42,058 nt of DNA from an uncultured Methylococcales bacterium (lineage in GTDB: Bacteria; Pseudomonadota; Gammaproteobacteria; Methylococcales; Methylomonadaceae): assembly GCA_903902705.1 (NCBI GenBank), contig CAIUVX010000158.1, forward strand, positions 1-42,058. Reading direction: 5' to 3'. This document shows positions 33,273 to 41,627 of this stretch, piece by piece. Under the pieces are notes generated by a model, which worked only from the letters and a program-made list of their open reading frames with translations, did no database searches and was not told the DNA's origin. Position 1 is the first letter of the stretch; each line of letters begins with the position of its first letter. Made by a program: the position numbers and the translations under genes.

Positions 33273-33893
33273 ATGTTAAAAAAAATCACTCAGACCAGCT
33301 TATTAATCTTGCTGTTTTTGTTTTCAGCCTTGTTAAAAGCTGAACCTGTCGGTTACGAAATTATTTCGCCCGCCCAAGCCACTCACGATCCTGATAAAAT
33401 TGAAGTGATTGAGTTTTTTTGGTACGGCTGCCCACATTGCTATGATTTTGAACCGCTGTTGAATAAGTGGAAAGAAACCCTGCCTAAAAATGTCGAATTT
33501 ATTCGTCAACCAGCGGCATTTAGTGAAACGTGGACTAAACACGCTAAAGCGTATTACACCGCTGAAGCATTAGGTGTGGTTGATAAAGTTCATGCTGATT
33601 TTTTTGATGCTGTGCAGAATAAAAAAGAAGAACTAGAAACCGAAGACCAGTTAGCCAAGTTTTTTGTCGCACATGGCGTTAAAGAAGCCGACTTTCATGA
33701 AGCCTATAATTCATTTCCTGTTGATGCAAAACTACGTCAAGCTCCCGCGATGGCAGCACGCTACGGAATCACAGGTGTTCCAGCCATTATTATCAACGGT
33801 AAATACAAAACCAACGGTAAAGTAGCAGGATCGCATGAAAAAATGATTGAAATCATGAATCAATTGATTCAACAAGAAAGCGGTAAAAAATAA
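33273..33893 (+). CDS. dsbA: thiol:disulfide interchange protein DsbA
   Basis: This 206-aa periplasmic oxidase introduces disulfide bonds. The signal peptide is residues 1-23 (ending LLKAEP), the active site is C53-P-H-C56 in FFWYGCPHCYDFEP, and the cis-proline lies in TGVPAIIINGKY. It is probably co-transcribed with cytochrome c4. A strong terminator follows. Confidence 0.96.
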   Translation: MLKKITQTSLLILLFLFSALLKAEPVGYEIISPAQATHDPDKIEVIEFFWYGCPHCYDFEPLLNKWKETLPKNVEFIRQPAAFSETWTKHAKAYYTAEALGVVDKVHADFFDAVQNKKEELETEDQLAKFFVAHGVKEADFHEAYNSFPVDAKLRQAPAMAARYGITGVPAIIINGKYKTNGKVAGSHEKMIEIMNQLIQQESGKK

Positions 33894-33900
33894 CACACCC

Positions 33901-33934
33901 AAAAAGCCCACAGTTAAAATCGTGGGCTTTTTTT
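33901..33934 (+). terminator. rho-independent terminator of dsbA
   Basis: AAAAAGCCCAC (33901-33911) pairs with GTGGGCTTTTT (33922-33932) and runs into a T-tract. It begins 8 bases after the dsbA stop. Confidence 0.92.
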
Positions 33935-34144
33935 CAGATTTCTCTCTAAATATCAAAATGCCCAGATACGCTATGATGTTAGTACAAGGCATTAAATCGA
34001 TTTCTTTCATTCTGGAGTATAACTGCGATAAATGGTATATTTCGGTTAAAACATGACACTGCACGTTGGCTCTTTAAATTTGGATGACATTCACAAAAGA
34101 GACACGCACAACAAAAACGTTACTAGATTAACTAGGAGAAAAAA

Positions 34145-34447
34145 ATGGGTTTGAATTGGTTTGATGCCGCAAAAGCTAAAGAATTTGGCACAGCACTGGG
34201 TGTGATTTTCACTGAAAAAGTCCCTGTTGATAGTAGTCAGAAAATAGATGACGAACGCTTTGCCCGCAGAACCAAAAAGGTACTGACTACGATACAGGTA
34301 AAAATTGAGGAATTTAAGAAAGATAATAGCTTAAATATCTACAAACGAGCGCAACTGAGTAATGCTTTCAAATGGACATTAAAAGAAGCGGGCTACGCTT
34401 CGAATTATGTCGATGAGTTGACTATGTGGTTAGTAAGACAGCTTTAA
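34145..34447 (+). CDS. hypothetical 100-aa protein
   Basis: This 100-aa protein starts at ATG 34145 behind AGGAG, with its own terminator downstream, so it is a real single-gene unit. MGLNWFDAAKAKEFGTALGVIFTEKVP is followed by a lysine-rich helical region (RRTKKVLTTIQVKIEEFKKDN) and a helical end (AFKWTLKEAGYASNYVDELTMWLVRQL). No signal, membrane segment or known family is seen. Confidence 0.75.
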   Translation: MGLNWFDAAKAKEFGTALGVIFTEKVPVDSSQKIDDERFARRTKKVLTTIQVKIEEFKKDNSLNIYKRAQLSNAFKWTLKEAGYASNYVDELTMWLVRQL

Positions 34448-34462
34448 TGCGTGCCATCAACA

Positions 34463-34495
34463 GATAACAGCCTTCAAAAAGCTGTTATCGTTTTT
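34463..34495 (+). terminator. rho-independent terminator of the 100-aa gene
   Basis: GATAACAGC (34463-34471) pairs with GCTGTTATC (34481-34489), followed by GTTTTT. It starts 16 bases after the stop codon. Confidence 0.88.
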
Positions 34496-34645
34496 ACAAA
34501 CGGTGACGATAATCACGACTGTGACCTTAGTTGCTTCTATGGCTAATCAAGTAAAGAATTAATGTAACTACTCACCCTATCAATCCGTGGCTTGTAGCGA
34601 TTTTACTGATATAAAAAGTAGAAAAACATGACATTTTTAGTCGAT

Positions 34646-34831
34646 TTAGCTATTTTTTGAATAAAATACTACCTTCGCACCGCCGCCTGTTGCCGTGAGG
34701 TACACCACGTTGAGTGTCGTATAGTCTAGCGATTGATGCCGTCTTTTCCCGTTGTAAAACAAGAAGTAGTCCGTCAACCCTAGCAATAACGTCGGCAGGG
34801 TTTCATATCCATTCAGGTACACGTCTTCATA
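34646..34831 (-). mobile_element. IS3-family transposase, C-terminal fragment
   Basis: On the minus strand an open stretch from 34831 to the TAA at 34648-34646 reads YEDVYLNGYETLPTLLLGLT then DYFLFYNGKRRHQSLDYTTLNVVY, the typical end of IS3-family OrfB (YxxxFNxxRxHQSLgYxTP). There is no start codon. Upstream it joins directly to the integrase coding sequence, so most of the element is gone. Confidence 0.85.
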
Positions 34832-35136
34832 GGTCTTTGTATTGCCTGTTTAGGCTTACTTAGCAAAACATCTTTAATGTAGTGGTCTATTAATTCAGCT
34901 ACAGTTACAGTATGGCGTTTTGCTTCTGCTGTTTTGAAGCGCCTACCTTCTCTTATTGCACTTTCTGTTGATGCTATCCATTTTCTAGCATCGGTTAATC
35001 GTTTAAAAGTAGCTGTTTGAGTAGGATAACCTTTTAGTCTAATTTTTGCTGTATAGCGTGGTGTATCGTCTTTAGCGGTGCGTTCTTTTGCCCTATTTAG
35101 GTAGCAATCGGCTTTTGTTATGATGTGCCTAGCCAT
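34813..35136 (-). pseudogene. tyrosine-type integrase, truncated N-terminal part
   Basis: MARHIITKADCYLNRAKERT then PRYTAKIRLKGYPTQTATFKRLTDARKWIASTESAIREGRRFKTAEAKRHTVTVAELIDHYI is the arm- and core-binding N-terminus of phage-type integrases. After KPKQAIQ (about 34834) the sequence switches out of frame into the IS3 transposase remnant and stops at 34813. The catalytic domain with its Arg-His-Arg-Tyr residues is missing, so the protein cannot recombine DNA. An inverted repeat CTTAAC/GTTAAG (35139-35157) just upstream may be an old operator. Confidence 0.85.
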
Positions 35137-35307
35137 TGCTTAACCCGTCTTGTTAAGTGAGTGGTTAGGGCTTGTTTGGTGTTGGTAGCACCTTCAAGCC
35201 CGCTTTGTTTCTAGGCTTTTATTATAAATTTTGTCGCATTTTTGTCCCAATTTAATAAAAAACAGGCAAAAATATCAAAAATTGGCAATACGGCAAAAAC
35301 AGCTAAC

Positions 35308-36675
35308 TTATTGATTTACAACAGGCTTAAACGCCGCATAAATCTCAGTATCAAAGGTGGTTTGATAAGCGTAATACTTATAATAATAAGCGTGGTATTC
35401 ATCTTGGTAAATCAACACGGGTTCAATGCGTTTTGCTTCGGTGTCGGAACGTTTGTGGGTAAATGATTGCTGGGCAATGGTATAAACTTTATCATTTATT
35501 TTCAGTGAACCTGCATACTGGTCATGAATTAAAGCTCTGTCTTTGTCATCAGGATAGCTGGTTATTTGTAGGTTTATTTCACCCGTTATGGGGATTTTTT
35601 CGCCGTTATACCCATAGAGTTGATAATTAAAATTTTCTGTTGCGGATAACTTATTTTCCTTCGCTAATGCTGAAACGAATTTTTTCAGGCTGGGCAATCG
35701 CAGTTCTTTGAATTTTAATTCAACGTTATTGATTCCGCTGTTGATAGCCAACTCTGCATAATAGCGATCTGACTTTGTGACCTCATAATGCACGATGTGC
35801 TTGCCGCGTTTAATGTCGGTGATGACTTGTCTGGATTGATCGGTTTTTTGCCCTGCCAAGGCAATGGGTTGTGCATTATCCAGATACATGGCATCTGGAT
35901 AAAAACGCACAAAATAGACACTGGTGGTATTTTTATAATAAAAAATAGCTGCTAAAGTAGCAATAGAAACGGCGACGAGTACCAACAATACACTGACTGC
36001 TAGCTTAGAAACTGTCTTTTCTTTATGCCCATGTAGCGGCGGTTTTGGTACGCCTTTGTTACGACTAATAACTTCGTAAATTTCAATCGATTCCTCAATA
36101 CCTTTTAGCCGATAACGCCCGTGATTTTGCCACAGTAAATCTTTATAGCTAGTGAGCCAACCTTTCGCGCTATCAAAAACAGGGTAACTTAAATAAATTT
36201 GTCCACCATCGGCTAAGCTTTCAACTCTGGCAGCTCTATTGACATGACGACCAAACACATCGGCTTGCAGGGTGTTAGCAATGGACACTTGCCCCATGTG
36301 TAAGCCAATACGCACATTGATAGGCACAAACTCTTGTTGTGATGCGTTAAATTCATTCAAGCGTTGCTGAATTTGTAAAGCGCGTTCCACCGCAATACTG
36401 GGTTCAGAAAAAACTGCCATCACCGCATCACCAATAAACTTGATGATTAAACCCGCATGATCTTGTTCAATAATGTTGGTTAAAATTTCATCATGTTTCA
36501 TTCTAAACTGAGTCGCGTACTGTTCGCCTTTTTGTTCACTCAGTTCGGTAAAGCCTTTAATGTCGGTAAACATAATAGTTAAGACAGCGGTATTTTTCCT
36601 TTGAATATAGGATTCAATATTTAAAATCTCTGCTGATGTGACATTAATTTTTGGTGTTTCATTGGCAATGCTCAT
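35308..36675 (-). CDS. class III adenylate/guanylate cyclase with membrane anchor
   Basis: This 455-aa protein is read from ATG 36675 behind GAAGAGAG. The cyclase domain is N-terminal (about 20-220): metal-binding Asp in TIMFTDIKGFTEL and in IKFIGDAVMAVF, and the transition-state Asn/Arg in FGRHVNRAARVESLA. A membrane segment VSKLAVSVLLVLVAVSIATLAAIFYY follows near 245. The C-terminal 190 residues are probably extracytoplasmic and beta-rich (FVRFYPDAMYLDNAQPIALAGQ; GKHIVHYEVTKSDRYYAELAI). Catalytic-domain-first order with a C-terminal sensor is unusual but known in bacterial cyclases. Substrate specificity (ATP or GTP) cannot be fixed by eye. It is divergent from the secretion ATPase gene, 103 bases apart. 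Confidence 0.88.
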   Translation of the reverse strand: MSIANETPKINVTSAEILNIESYIQRKNTAVLTIMFTDIKGFTELSEQKGEQYATQFRMKHDEILTNIIEQDHAGLIIKFIGDAVMAVFSEPSIAVERALQIQQRLNEFNASQQEFVPINVRIGLHMGQVSIANTLQADVFGRHVNRAARVESLADGGQIYLSYPVFDSAKGWLTSYKDLLWQNHGRYRLKGIEESIEIYEVISRNKGVPKPPLHGHKEKTVSKLAVSVLLVLVAVSIATLAAIFYYKNTTSVYFVRFYPDAMYLDNAQPIALAGQKTDQSRQVITDIKRGKHIVHYEVTKSDRYYAELAINSGINNVELKFKELRLPSLKKFVSALAKENKLSATENFNYQLYGYNGEKIPITGEINLQITSYPDDKDRALIHDQYAGSLKINDKVYTIAQQSFTHKRSDTEAKRIEPVLIYQDEYHAYYYKYYAYQTTFDTEIYAAFKPVVNQ

Positions 36676-36742
36676 AAAATCTCTCTTCTTTGTTTTAGTA
36701 TTACGCGGCTTTACAGATAACTCGCAAATTATAACGAACGAG

Positions 36743-36748
36743 TATAAT
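36743..36748 (+). promoter_or_regulatory. possible -10 of the GspE/PilB-type gene
   Basis: TATAAT lies 31 bases before the ATG at 36779, in the 103-base divergent spacer with the cyclase gene. No clear -35 is visible. Confidence 0.35.
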
Positions 36749-36778
36749 GATACACCCTTCAAAAACAAGCGATAGACG

Positions 36779-38572
36779 ATGCTCAATACAGATAATGCTA
36801 ACCAGCAAAAAGACGTTAAATTAAGCATTCACCAAGTGCTACATTGGCTACAAGAAGACAATCTAATTTCCGCAGGCGATTATGAAAAATGTCTACATTA
36901 TGGTGCTAGCTCAAAAAGCCAAAAAAAGCATCCGTTAAACGTGCTGATTGAATGTGGTGTCACTGACCAAACCCAATTTAGCAAACCTTTTACCCTAGAG
37001 GAGCTGACACGCTGGTTAGCTAAAAAAGTTAATCTCCCCTATTACTACATCGATCCATTAAAAATCGATGTCGCAGCCGTGACTTTAATTTACAGTCATG
37101 CCTATGCGACAAACTATAAAATTTTGCCACTTCATGTCAGTAAAGATGAAATCATTATTGCCACCGCCGAACCCTATATTCGCAGTTGGGAAGTTGATGT
37201 GGCTAAAATTCAACAGGGGCAAATCAAGCGTGTGTTTGCTAATCCTGATGAGATTACCCGCTATTTAGGCGAATTTTACGCGTTTGCTAAATCATTAAAA
37301 GGTGCGACCGATAATTCAGCTGATAAATCCACCAGTAATATTTACAATCTTGAACAATTAGTTGAGCTAGGTAAAGCCAGTGATCTCGATGCCAATAATC
37401 AGCATATTGTCAATTTAGTCAACTGGTTATTGCAATACGCTTTTGATCTACGCGCCAGTGATATTCATATTGAACCACGCCGTAAAATGGGCAATGTGCG
37501 TTTTAGAATCGATGGCATACTGCACGATGTCTATCAACTACCCGCCGCGATTATGGGCGCGGTAATGAGTCGATTAAAAATTTTGGGCAGAATGAATATT
37601 ATTGAAAAACGTCTGCCACAAGATGGACGTATTAAAACCCAAAGCTCACAAAAAAAAGAAATTGAATTACGGCTATCCACCATGCCCACCGCGTTTGGCG
37701 AAAAAATCGTCATGCGGATTTTTGACCCAGAAGTATTATTGCGCAACTATCAACAACTCGGTTTCAATCACCGTGAACAAGATATTTGGAACAAAATGAT
37801 TCAACATTCGCACGGCATTATTTTAGTCACTGGTCCAACAGGTTCGGGAAAAACCACCACGCTATATTCCACCCTAAAACATTTGTCTACCTCGGAAATA
37901 AATCTCTGCACCGTTGAAGACCCGATTGAACAAATCGAACCCAGTTTTAATCAAATGCAGGTACATACTAACATTGGACTAACCTTTGCCAGTGGCATTC
38001 GTACCTTAATGCGCCAAGACCCTGATATTATTATGGTGGGCGAAATTCGAGATTTAGAAACTGCTGAAATGGCAATCCAAGCCTCACTCACTGGGCATTT
38101 AGTCTTTTCTACCTTACACACCAACAACGCCCCCGCCGCTATTACCCGCTTATTAAATATTGGCGTTCCCGATTATTTAATTCAACAAACCTTATTAGGT
38201 GTCATGGCACAACGCTTGTTACGGTTATTATGTAAATCGTGTAAAAAGTCAGTCTCTATTGAAGATGAACAATGGTTTAATTTAATCGCACCGTTTAAAG
38301 CTAAAAAACCTAAGCAAGTTTATGAAGCAGTCGGTTGTTTAGAATGTCGTCAGACAGGCTATTTAGGTAGAATCGGAATTTATGAAATATTCACCAATTC
38401 TCCTGCTCTAAAAAAATTAATGACCTCAAATTGTGATACCGCCATGTTGCAAAAACAAGCCATTGCTGAAGGGATGCGCCCCTTACGTTTAAGTGCCGCT
38501 GAAAAAGTTGCCGCTGGTTTAACCAGTATTGATGAAATGATCCGCGTCGCTCCTGAATCAATTGAGTTTTGA
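36779..38572 (+). CDS. GspE/PilB-type secretion or pilus assembly ATPase
   Basis: This 597-aa hexameric ATPase has an N-terminal MshEN-like domain (about 50-170: LTRWLAKKVNLPYYYIDPLKIDVAAV), then the N2 domain (ASDIHIEPRRKMGNVRFRIDG), Walker A GPTGSGKTTTLYS near 356, the Asp box, Walker B IIMVGEIRDLETAEMAIQA and the His box TGHLVFSTLHTNNA. A tetracysteine zinc site (CKSCKK ... CLECRQTGYLGR) is present, as in GspE and PilB. Such ATPases drive type IV pilus extension or type II secretion. No pilin or secretin genes are near, so which machine it serves is open. Confidence 0.9.
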   Translation: MLNTDNANQQKDVKLSIHQVLHWLQEDNLISAGDYEKCLHYGASSKSQKKHPLNVLIECGVTDQTQFSKPFTLEELTRWLAKKVNLPYYYIDPLKIDVAAVTLIYSHAYATNYKILPLHVSKDEIIIATAEPYIRSWEVDVAKIQQGQIKRVFANPDEITRYLGEFYAFAKSLKGATDNSADKSTSNIYNLEQLVELGKASDLDANNQHIVNLVNWLLQYAFDLRASDIHIEPRRKMGNVRFRIDGILHDVYQLPAAIMGAVMSRLKILGRMNIIEKRLPQDGRIKTQSSQKKEIELRLSTMPTAFGEKIVMRIFDPEVLLRNYQQLGFNHREQDIWNKMIQHSHGIILVTGPTGSGKTTTLYSTLKHLSTSEINLCTVEDPIEQIEPSFNQMQVHTNIGLTFASGIRTLMRQDPDIIMVGEIRDLETAEMAIQASLTGHLVFSTLHTNNAPAAITRLLNIGVPDYLIQQTLLGVMAQRLLRLLCKSCKKSVSIEDEQWFNLIAPFKAKKPKQVYEAVGCLECRQTGYLGRIGIYEIFTNSPALKKLMTSNCDTAMLQKQAIAEGMRPLRLSAAEKVAAGLTSIDEMIRVAPESIEF

Positions 38573-38665
38573 AATCACCAGTGCAACTTTAAAATGCTTG
38601 CGTAACGGGGCTTAATCAGTAATGCTTAAACCGTGCCTTTCTAATTCATAGTGAACCTTGATTTT

Positions 38666-41008
38666 ATGAAAAAATTTTCTCATGTTTTGTCCATCTCACT
38701 TTTAACCTGTTCTTTATTCGCACTCAGTTCACCACCCGCATTAGCCTGTGGACCTAGTTTTGTGCTGCCTGTGTTTACAATGGATACTCGACCTGAACAA
38801 TTTGAAAATTATGCCAAAGGCAATGTTGGCATTATTCATCCCACACTTAACCGTTCTGCCTTATTTGTGGCTTATCGAGCATTTAATAACCAGCCATTTT
38901 CTGATAAAGAACAAGCCGATTTAGTGCGTAATTGGCGAGCAGAATATGAAAATACTGATGCGAATGAAGACAGCAAAAATACCGCGATTAATAACTGGAT
39001 AGTGGCGCGTAAAAAAATAGTGACCAATGAAGCAGAACCGAAAATTTATACCGATAGAACTAACCCAGAAAGCTACAGCTCTTTTTTCAACTGTACCGCT
39101 GGCGCGTTTGATAATGCCACTAAAACCATCAATGCACGGTTAGAAAAAACCAAAGCCGATGATGCTGCTATGAAAGACTGGTTACGCGGACAAGACCAAG
39201 TCTTTGCTAACTGTTCAGAAACCAAAGAAATGCCCAGCGCAGTGGCAGCGGATGCCCCCGATTGGTTAAAAGCTGACCGTGAGTATCAAATCGCCGCTGC
39301 ACATTTTTATGCGACTCACTATGATGAAGCCAAAATAGGCTTTGAAAAAATTGCTAAAAATACCGCGTCACCGTGGCGTGATTTATCAGCTTATTTATTG
39401 GCTAGAATTGCCATACGCCAAGCCAGTGCGATTTCTGAGGATGAGGCGCAACACGACAAGATGCTTGCCTATTACAAACAAGCCGAAGACCAACTTAACC
39501 GCATCGTAGCAGATTCCAGTTTAGCCAGTGTTCACGGCGCGGCAAAACAACTGCTAAATCTTATTCAGTTTCGTCTACACCCCGAAACTCTGCACGATAA
39601 TCTAGCCAAAAAACTAAGTGATACCAGCGAAAATTATACTTTGTTTCAAGATGTTACCGATTACCGCCGCTTGCTGGATCAAGTCGCTATTATTGAAGAG
39701 GCTTCTGATACAGAAAAAGCCGCTGCACAAACAAGCAATACCAAATATCGCAAAATCAATGAACTAACCGATTGGATATTCACCGTACAATCCAAAGAAA
39801 AAGACGCTTACCCGCACGCACTTGAAAAATGGCAATCCACCAAAAACACCGCGTGGTTAATCGCCAGCTTAATGAAAGCCAGTGCAGAATCACCCGAAGC
39901 CGCTACTCTTATTGCCGCCAGCAAAAGCCTTGATAAAAACTCAGCAGCATTTTTAACTGCCACTTATCACGCAGTGCGTTTACAAATCGCCTTAGGTCAA
40001 AGCGATGAGGCGAGAAAAACTTTAGACCTAGTTTTAAATGATTCAGCATCAATAAACGCCTCTGCAATCAATCAACTGTTGTCTGAACGGCTAAGCTTAG
40101 CGCAAGACCTGAATGAATTTGTTAAGTTTTCCCAACGCCATGCCGTTGTCTTTGCGTATGATGAAAGCGAATTTCTGCTAGTCGATGTTAATACCCCAGC
40201 TAAAGCGGGCGAAGAAGATTACAATAAAAACGAACGGGCGTGGGCTAAACGCACCATGTTTGATGCCGATGCCGCTCGTATTATGAACACCCAACTGCCC
40301 TTAACGGTATTAACACAACTCGCACTGCACCCTGACTTACCCGATACTTTACGAAGTCGCGTGGTTTTATCAGCGTGGGTACGCGCCGTGTTATTGAATG
40401 ATGAACAAACCGCCCAACAACTCGCGCCCGAATTAGCAAAGCTGATTCCTGAATTAAAAAACCAAATACCCGCATACAGCAAAGCCAAAGACGGCAAAAC
40501 CAAGATGTACGAAGCCGTTTTCATCATGCTCAAAAATCCAGCCATGCGTCCTTTAGTCGATCAAGGCACAGGGCGGCAAGCCACGTTTAACGCGATTGAA
40601 AATTATCGTGATAACTGGTGGTGCAGTACCAATGAATACACCGTTTACAACAATGATGCCAGTCGCAGCAACGCCGATGCTTCTGTTAAAGCTCCCACGT
40701 TTTTAAGCACAGAACAGCTTGCATTAGCGAAAGACGAAAACGCCAAAATCAACAAACTCGCTGCCAGCGGTTCCAACTTTTTAGCCACAAAAACCAGCGA
40801 ATGGGCAGAATTTGCTCCCAAAGAAAAACGCCTACCTGAAGCCTTAGCTTTAGCCGTAAAATCCACGCGTTATGGCTGTCAAAATTGCGACACAGCCAAA
40901 GTTTCCAAAACAGCATTTGATATTTTGAAAGACCGTTTTGGAACTAGCGACTGGAAAAAGAAAACACCTTATTGGTTTAAAGATGAAGGCTGTGAAACGA
41001 CAAAGTAA
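38666..41008 (+). CDS. large exported protein of unknown function
   Basis: This 780-aa protein is read from ATG 38666; a GTG at 38651 would add five residues before the signal peptide. The signal MKKFSHVLSISLLTCSLFAL to PALA is followed by CGPSFVLPVFTMDTRPEQFENYAKGNVGIIHPTLNRSALFVAYRAF, a recognisable N-terminus of a widespread exported family that starts ACGPxF. The body is helical and TPR-like (residues 210-260 and 395-460; EYQIAAAHFYATHYDEAKIGFEKIAKNTASPWRDLSAYLLARIA). Cysteines cluster near both ends (GCQNCDTAK and DEGCETTK), suggesting disulfides. A cysteine directly after the predicted cleavage site might be lipidated, but the lipobox is poor. No enzymatic motif is seen. Confidence 0.75.
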   Translation: MKKFSHVLSISLLTCSLFALSSPPALACGPSFVLPVFTMDTRPEQFENYAKGNVGIIHPTLNRSALFVAYRAFNNQPFSDKEQADLVRNWRAEYENTDANEDSKNTAINNWIVARKKIVTNEAEPKIYTDRTNPESYSSFFNCTAGAFDNATKTINARLEKTKADDAAMKDWLRGQDQVFANCSETKEMPSAVAADAPDWLKADREYQIAAAHFYATHYDEAKIGFEKIAKNTASPWRDLSAYLLARIAIRQASAISEDEAQHDKMLAYYKQAEDQLNRIVADSSLASVHGAAKQLLNLIQFRLHPETLHDNLAKKLSDTSENYTLFQDVTDYRRLLDQVAIIEEASDTEKAAAQTSNTKYRKINELTDWIFTVQSKEKDAYPHALEKWQSTKNTAWLIASLMKASAESPEAATLIAASKSLDKNSAAFLTATYHAVRLQIALGQSDEARKTLDLVLNDSASINASAINQLLSERLSLAQDLNEFVKFSQRHAVVFAYDESEFLLVDVNTPAKAGEEDYNKNERAWAKRTMFDADAARIMNTQLPLTVLTQLALHPDLPDTLRSRVVLSAWVRAVLLNDEQTAQQLAPELAKLIPELKNQIPAYSKAKDGKTKMYEAVFIMLKNPAMRPLVDQGTGRQATFNAIENYRDNWWCSTNEYTVYNNDASRSNADASVKAPTFLSTEQLALAKDENAKINKLAASGSNFLATKTSEWAEFAPKEKRLPEALALAVKSTRYGCQNCDTAKVSKTAFDILKDRFGTSDWKKKTPYWFKDEGCETTK

Positions 41009-41050
41009 TTTTTGATTAGTGCGGGTGATTACTAAAAGTAGGTGAAAATC

Positions 41051-41135
41051 TGTTGTTTTTACTTTTGAGCATGACTGCCAGTCCTTCAAAGGACTGGCAG
41101 TCATTAATATCGCTATAAAAGGTTTAACCCACTAC
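41051..41135. repeat. palindromic repeat, uninterrupted copy
   Basis: At its centre are 16-base perfect arms, 41071-41086 and 41089-41104 (ATGACTGCCAGTCCTT and its complement) around CA. The flanks TGTTGTTTTTACTTTTGAGC and ATATCGCTATAAAAGG then TTTAACCCACTAC match, in reverse complement, the split copy at 31582-31813. It lies between convergent genes and could also serve as a two-way terminator. Confidence 0.88.
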
Positions 41136-41137
41136 GA

Positions 41138-41620
41138 TTAATCCAAGGTTTTACTTTTAACGCGTGTTCCCAGTAGATAATCAAACCACGGCCAAGTGAC
41201 ACACCAATTTGCATCACTGTTGCCGTCAAGATGATGCTCATAATGCCAACGCAAATGCCGCTTAGCCCACAATGGATCTAAGTGCGCTTTGCGATGCTTA
41301 TAGTAATACAGTGCAAGAGACGCATAAACGGTGCTGGTAAATACAGGCGATATTAACAACAGCGGCACATGAAATAATACAAGCCCCGCTAATACCACCA
41401 GCTCCTTGCTTTGCGTATTCCACGTTGTTAAGCTGATTTTTTGATACCCAGCATCGAGCATATTATGACGCTTGCAAACTGCATGATGTTCATACAAATG
41501 ATATGCCCAAAAACTACCATGTTGTTTGCCCAGCGCGTGCAGGATATATTTGTGCATCAGCCATTCACCTGCATTAGCGTATAACAAGCCCAGCACACAT
41601 TGCACGACTATATTCAGCAT
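41138..41620 (-). CDS. fatty acid hydroxylase / sterol desaturase-like membrane protein
   Basis: This 160-aa protein is read from ATG 41620; the open frame extends to 41668 inside the upstream gene. Four histidine clusters, HKYILH, HLYEHH, YYYKHRKAH and HLRWHYEHH, match the di-iron ligand pattern of the fatty acid hydroxylase superfamily, with hydrophobic segments between them. It likely hydroxylates or desaturates a lipid at the inner membrane; the carotene hydroxylase-like group is another option. It starts 8 bases after the stop of the FtsX-type permease and is probably in its operon. Confidence 0.82.
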   Translation of the reverse strand: MLNIVVQCVLGLLYANAGEWLMHKYILHALGKQHGSFWAYHLYEHHAVCKRHNMLDAGYQKISLTTWNTQSKELVVLAGLVLFHVPLLLISPVFTSTVYASLALYYYKHRKAHLDPLWAKRHLRWHYEHHLDGNSDANWCVTWPWFDYLLGTRVKSKTLD

Positions 41621-41627
41621 GGCATTC

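Noticed and set aside
35242-35466. 74-codon plus-strand frame with hydrophobic end
   Set aside because: Overlaps the 3' end of the cyclase gene on the other strand and shows no ribosome binding site or recognisable family.
40219-40545. 108-codon minus-strand frame in the large exported protein gene
   Set aside because: Antisense shadow of a coherent 780-codon gene.
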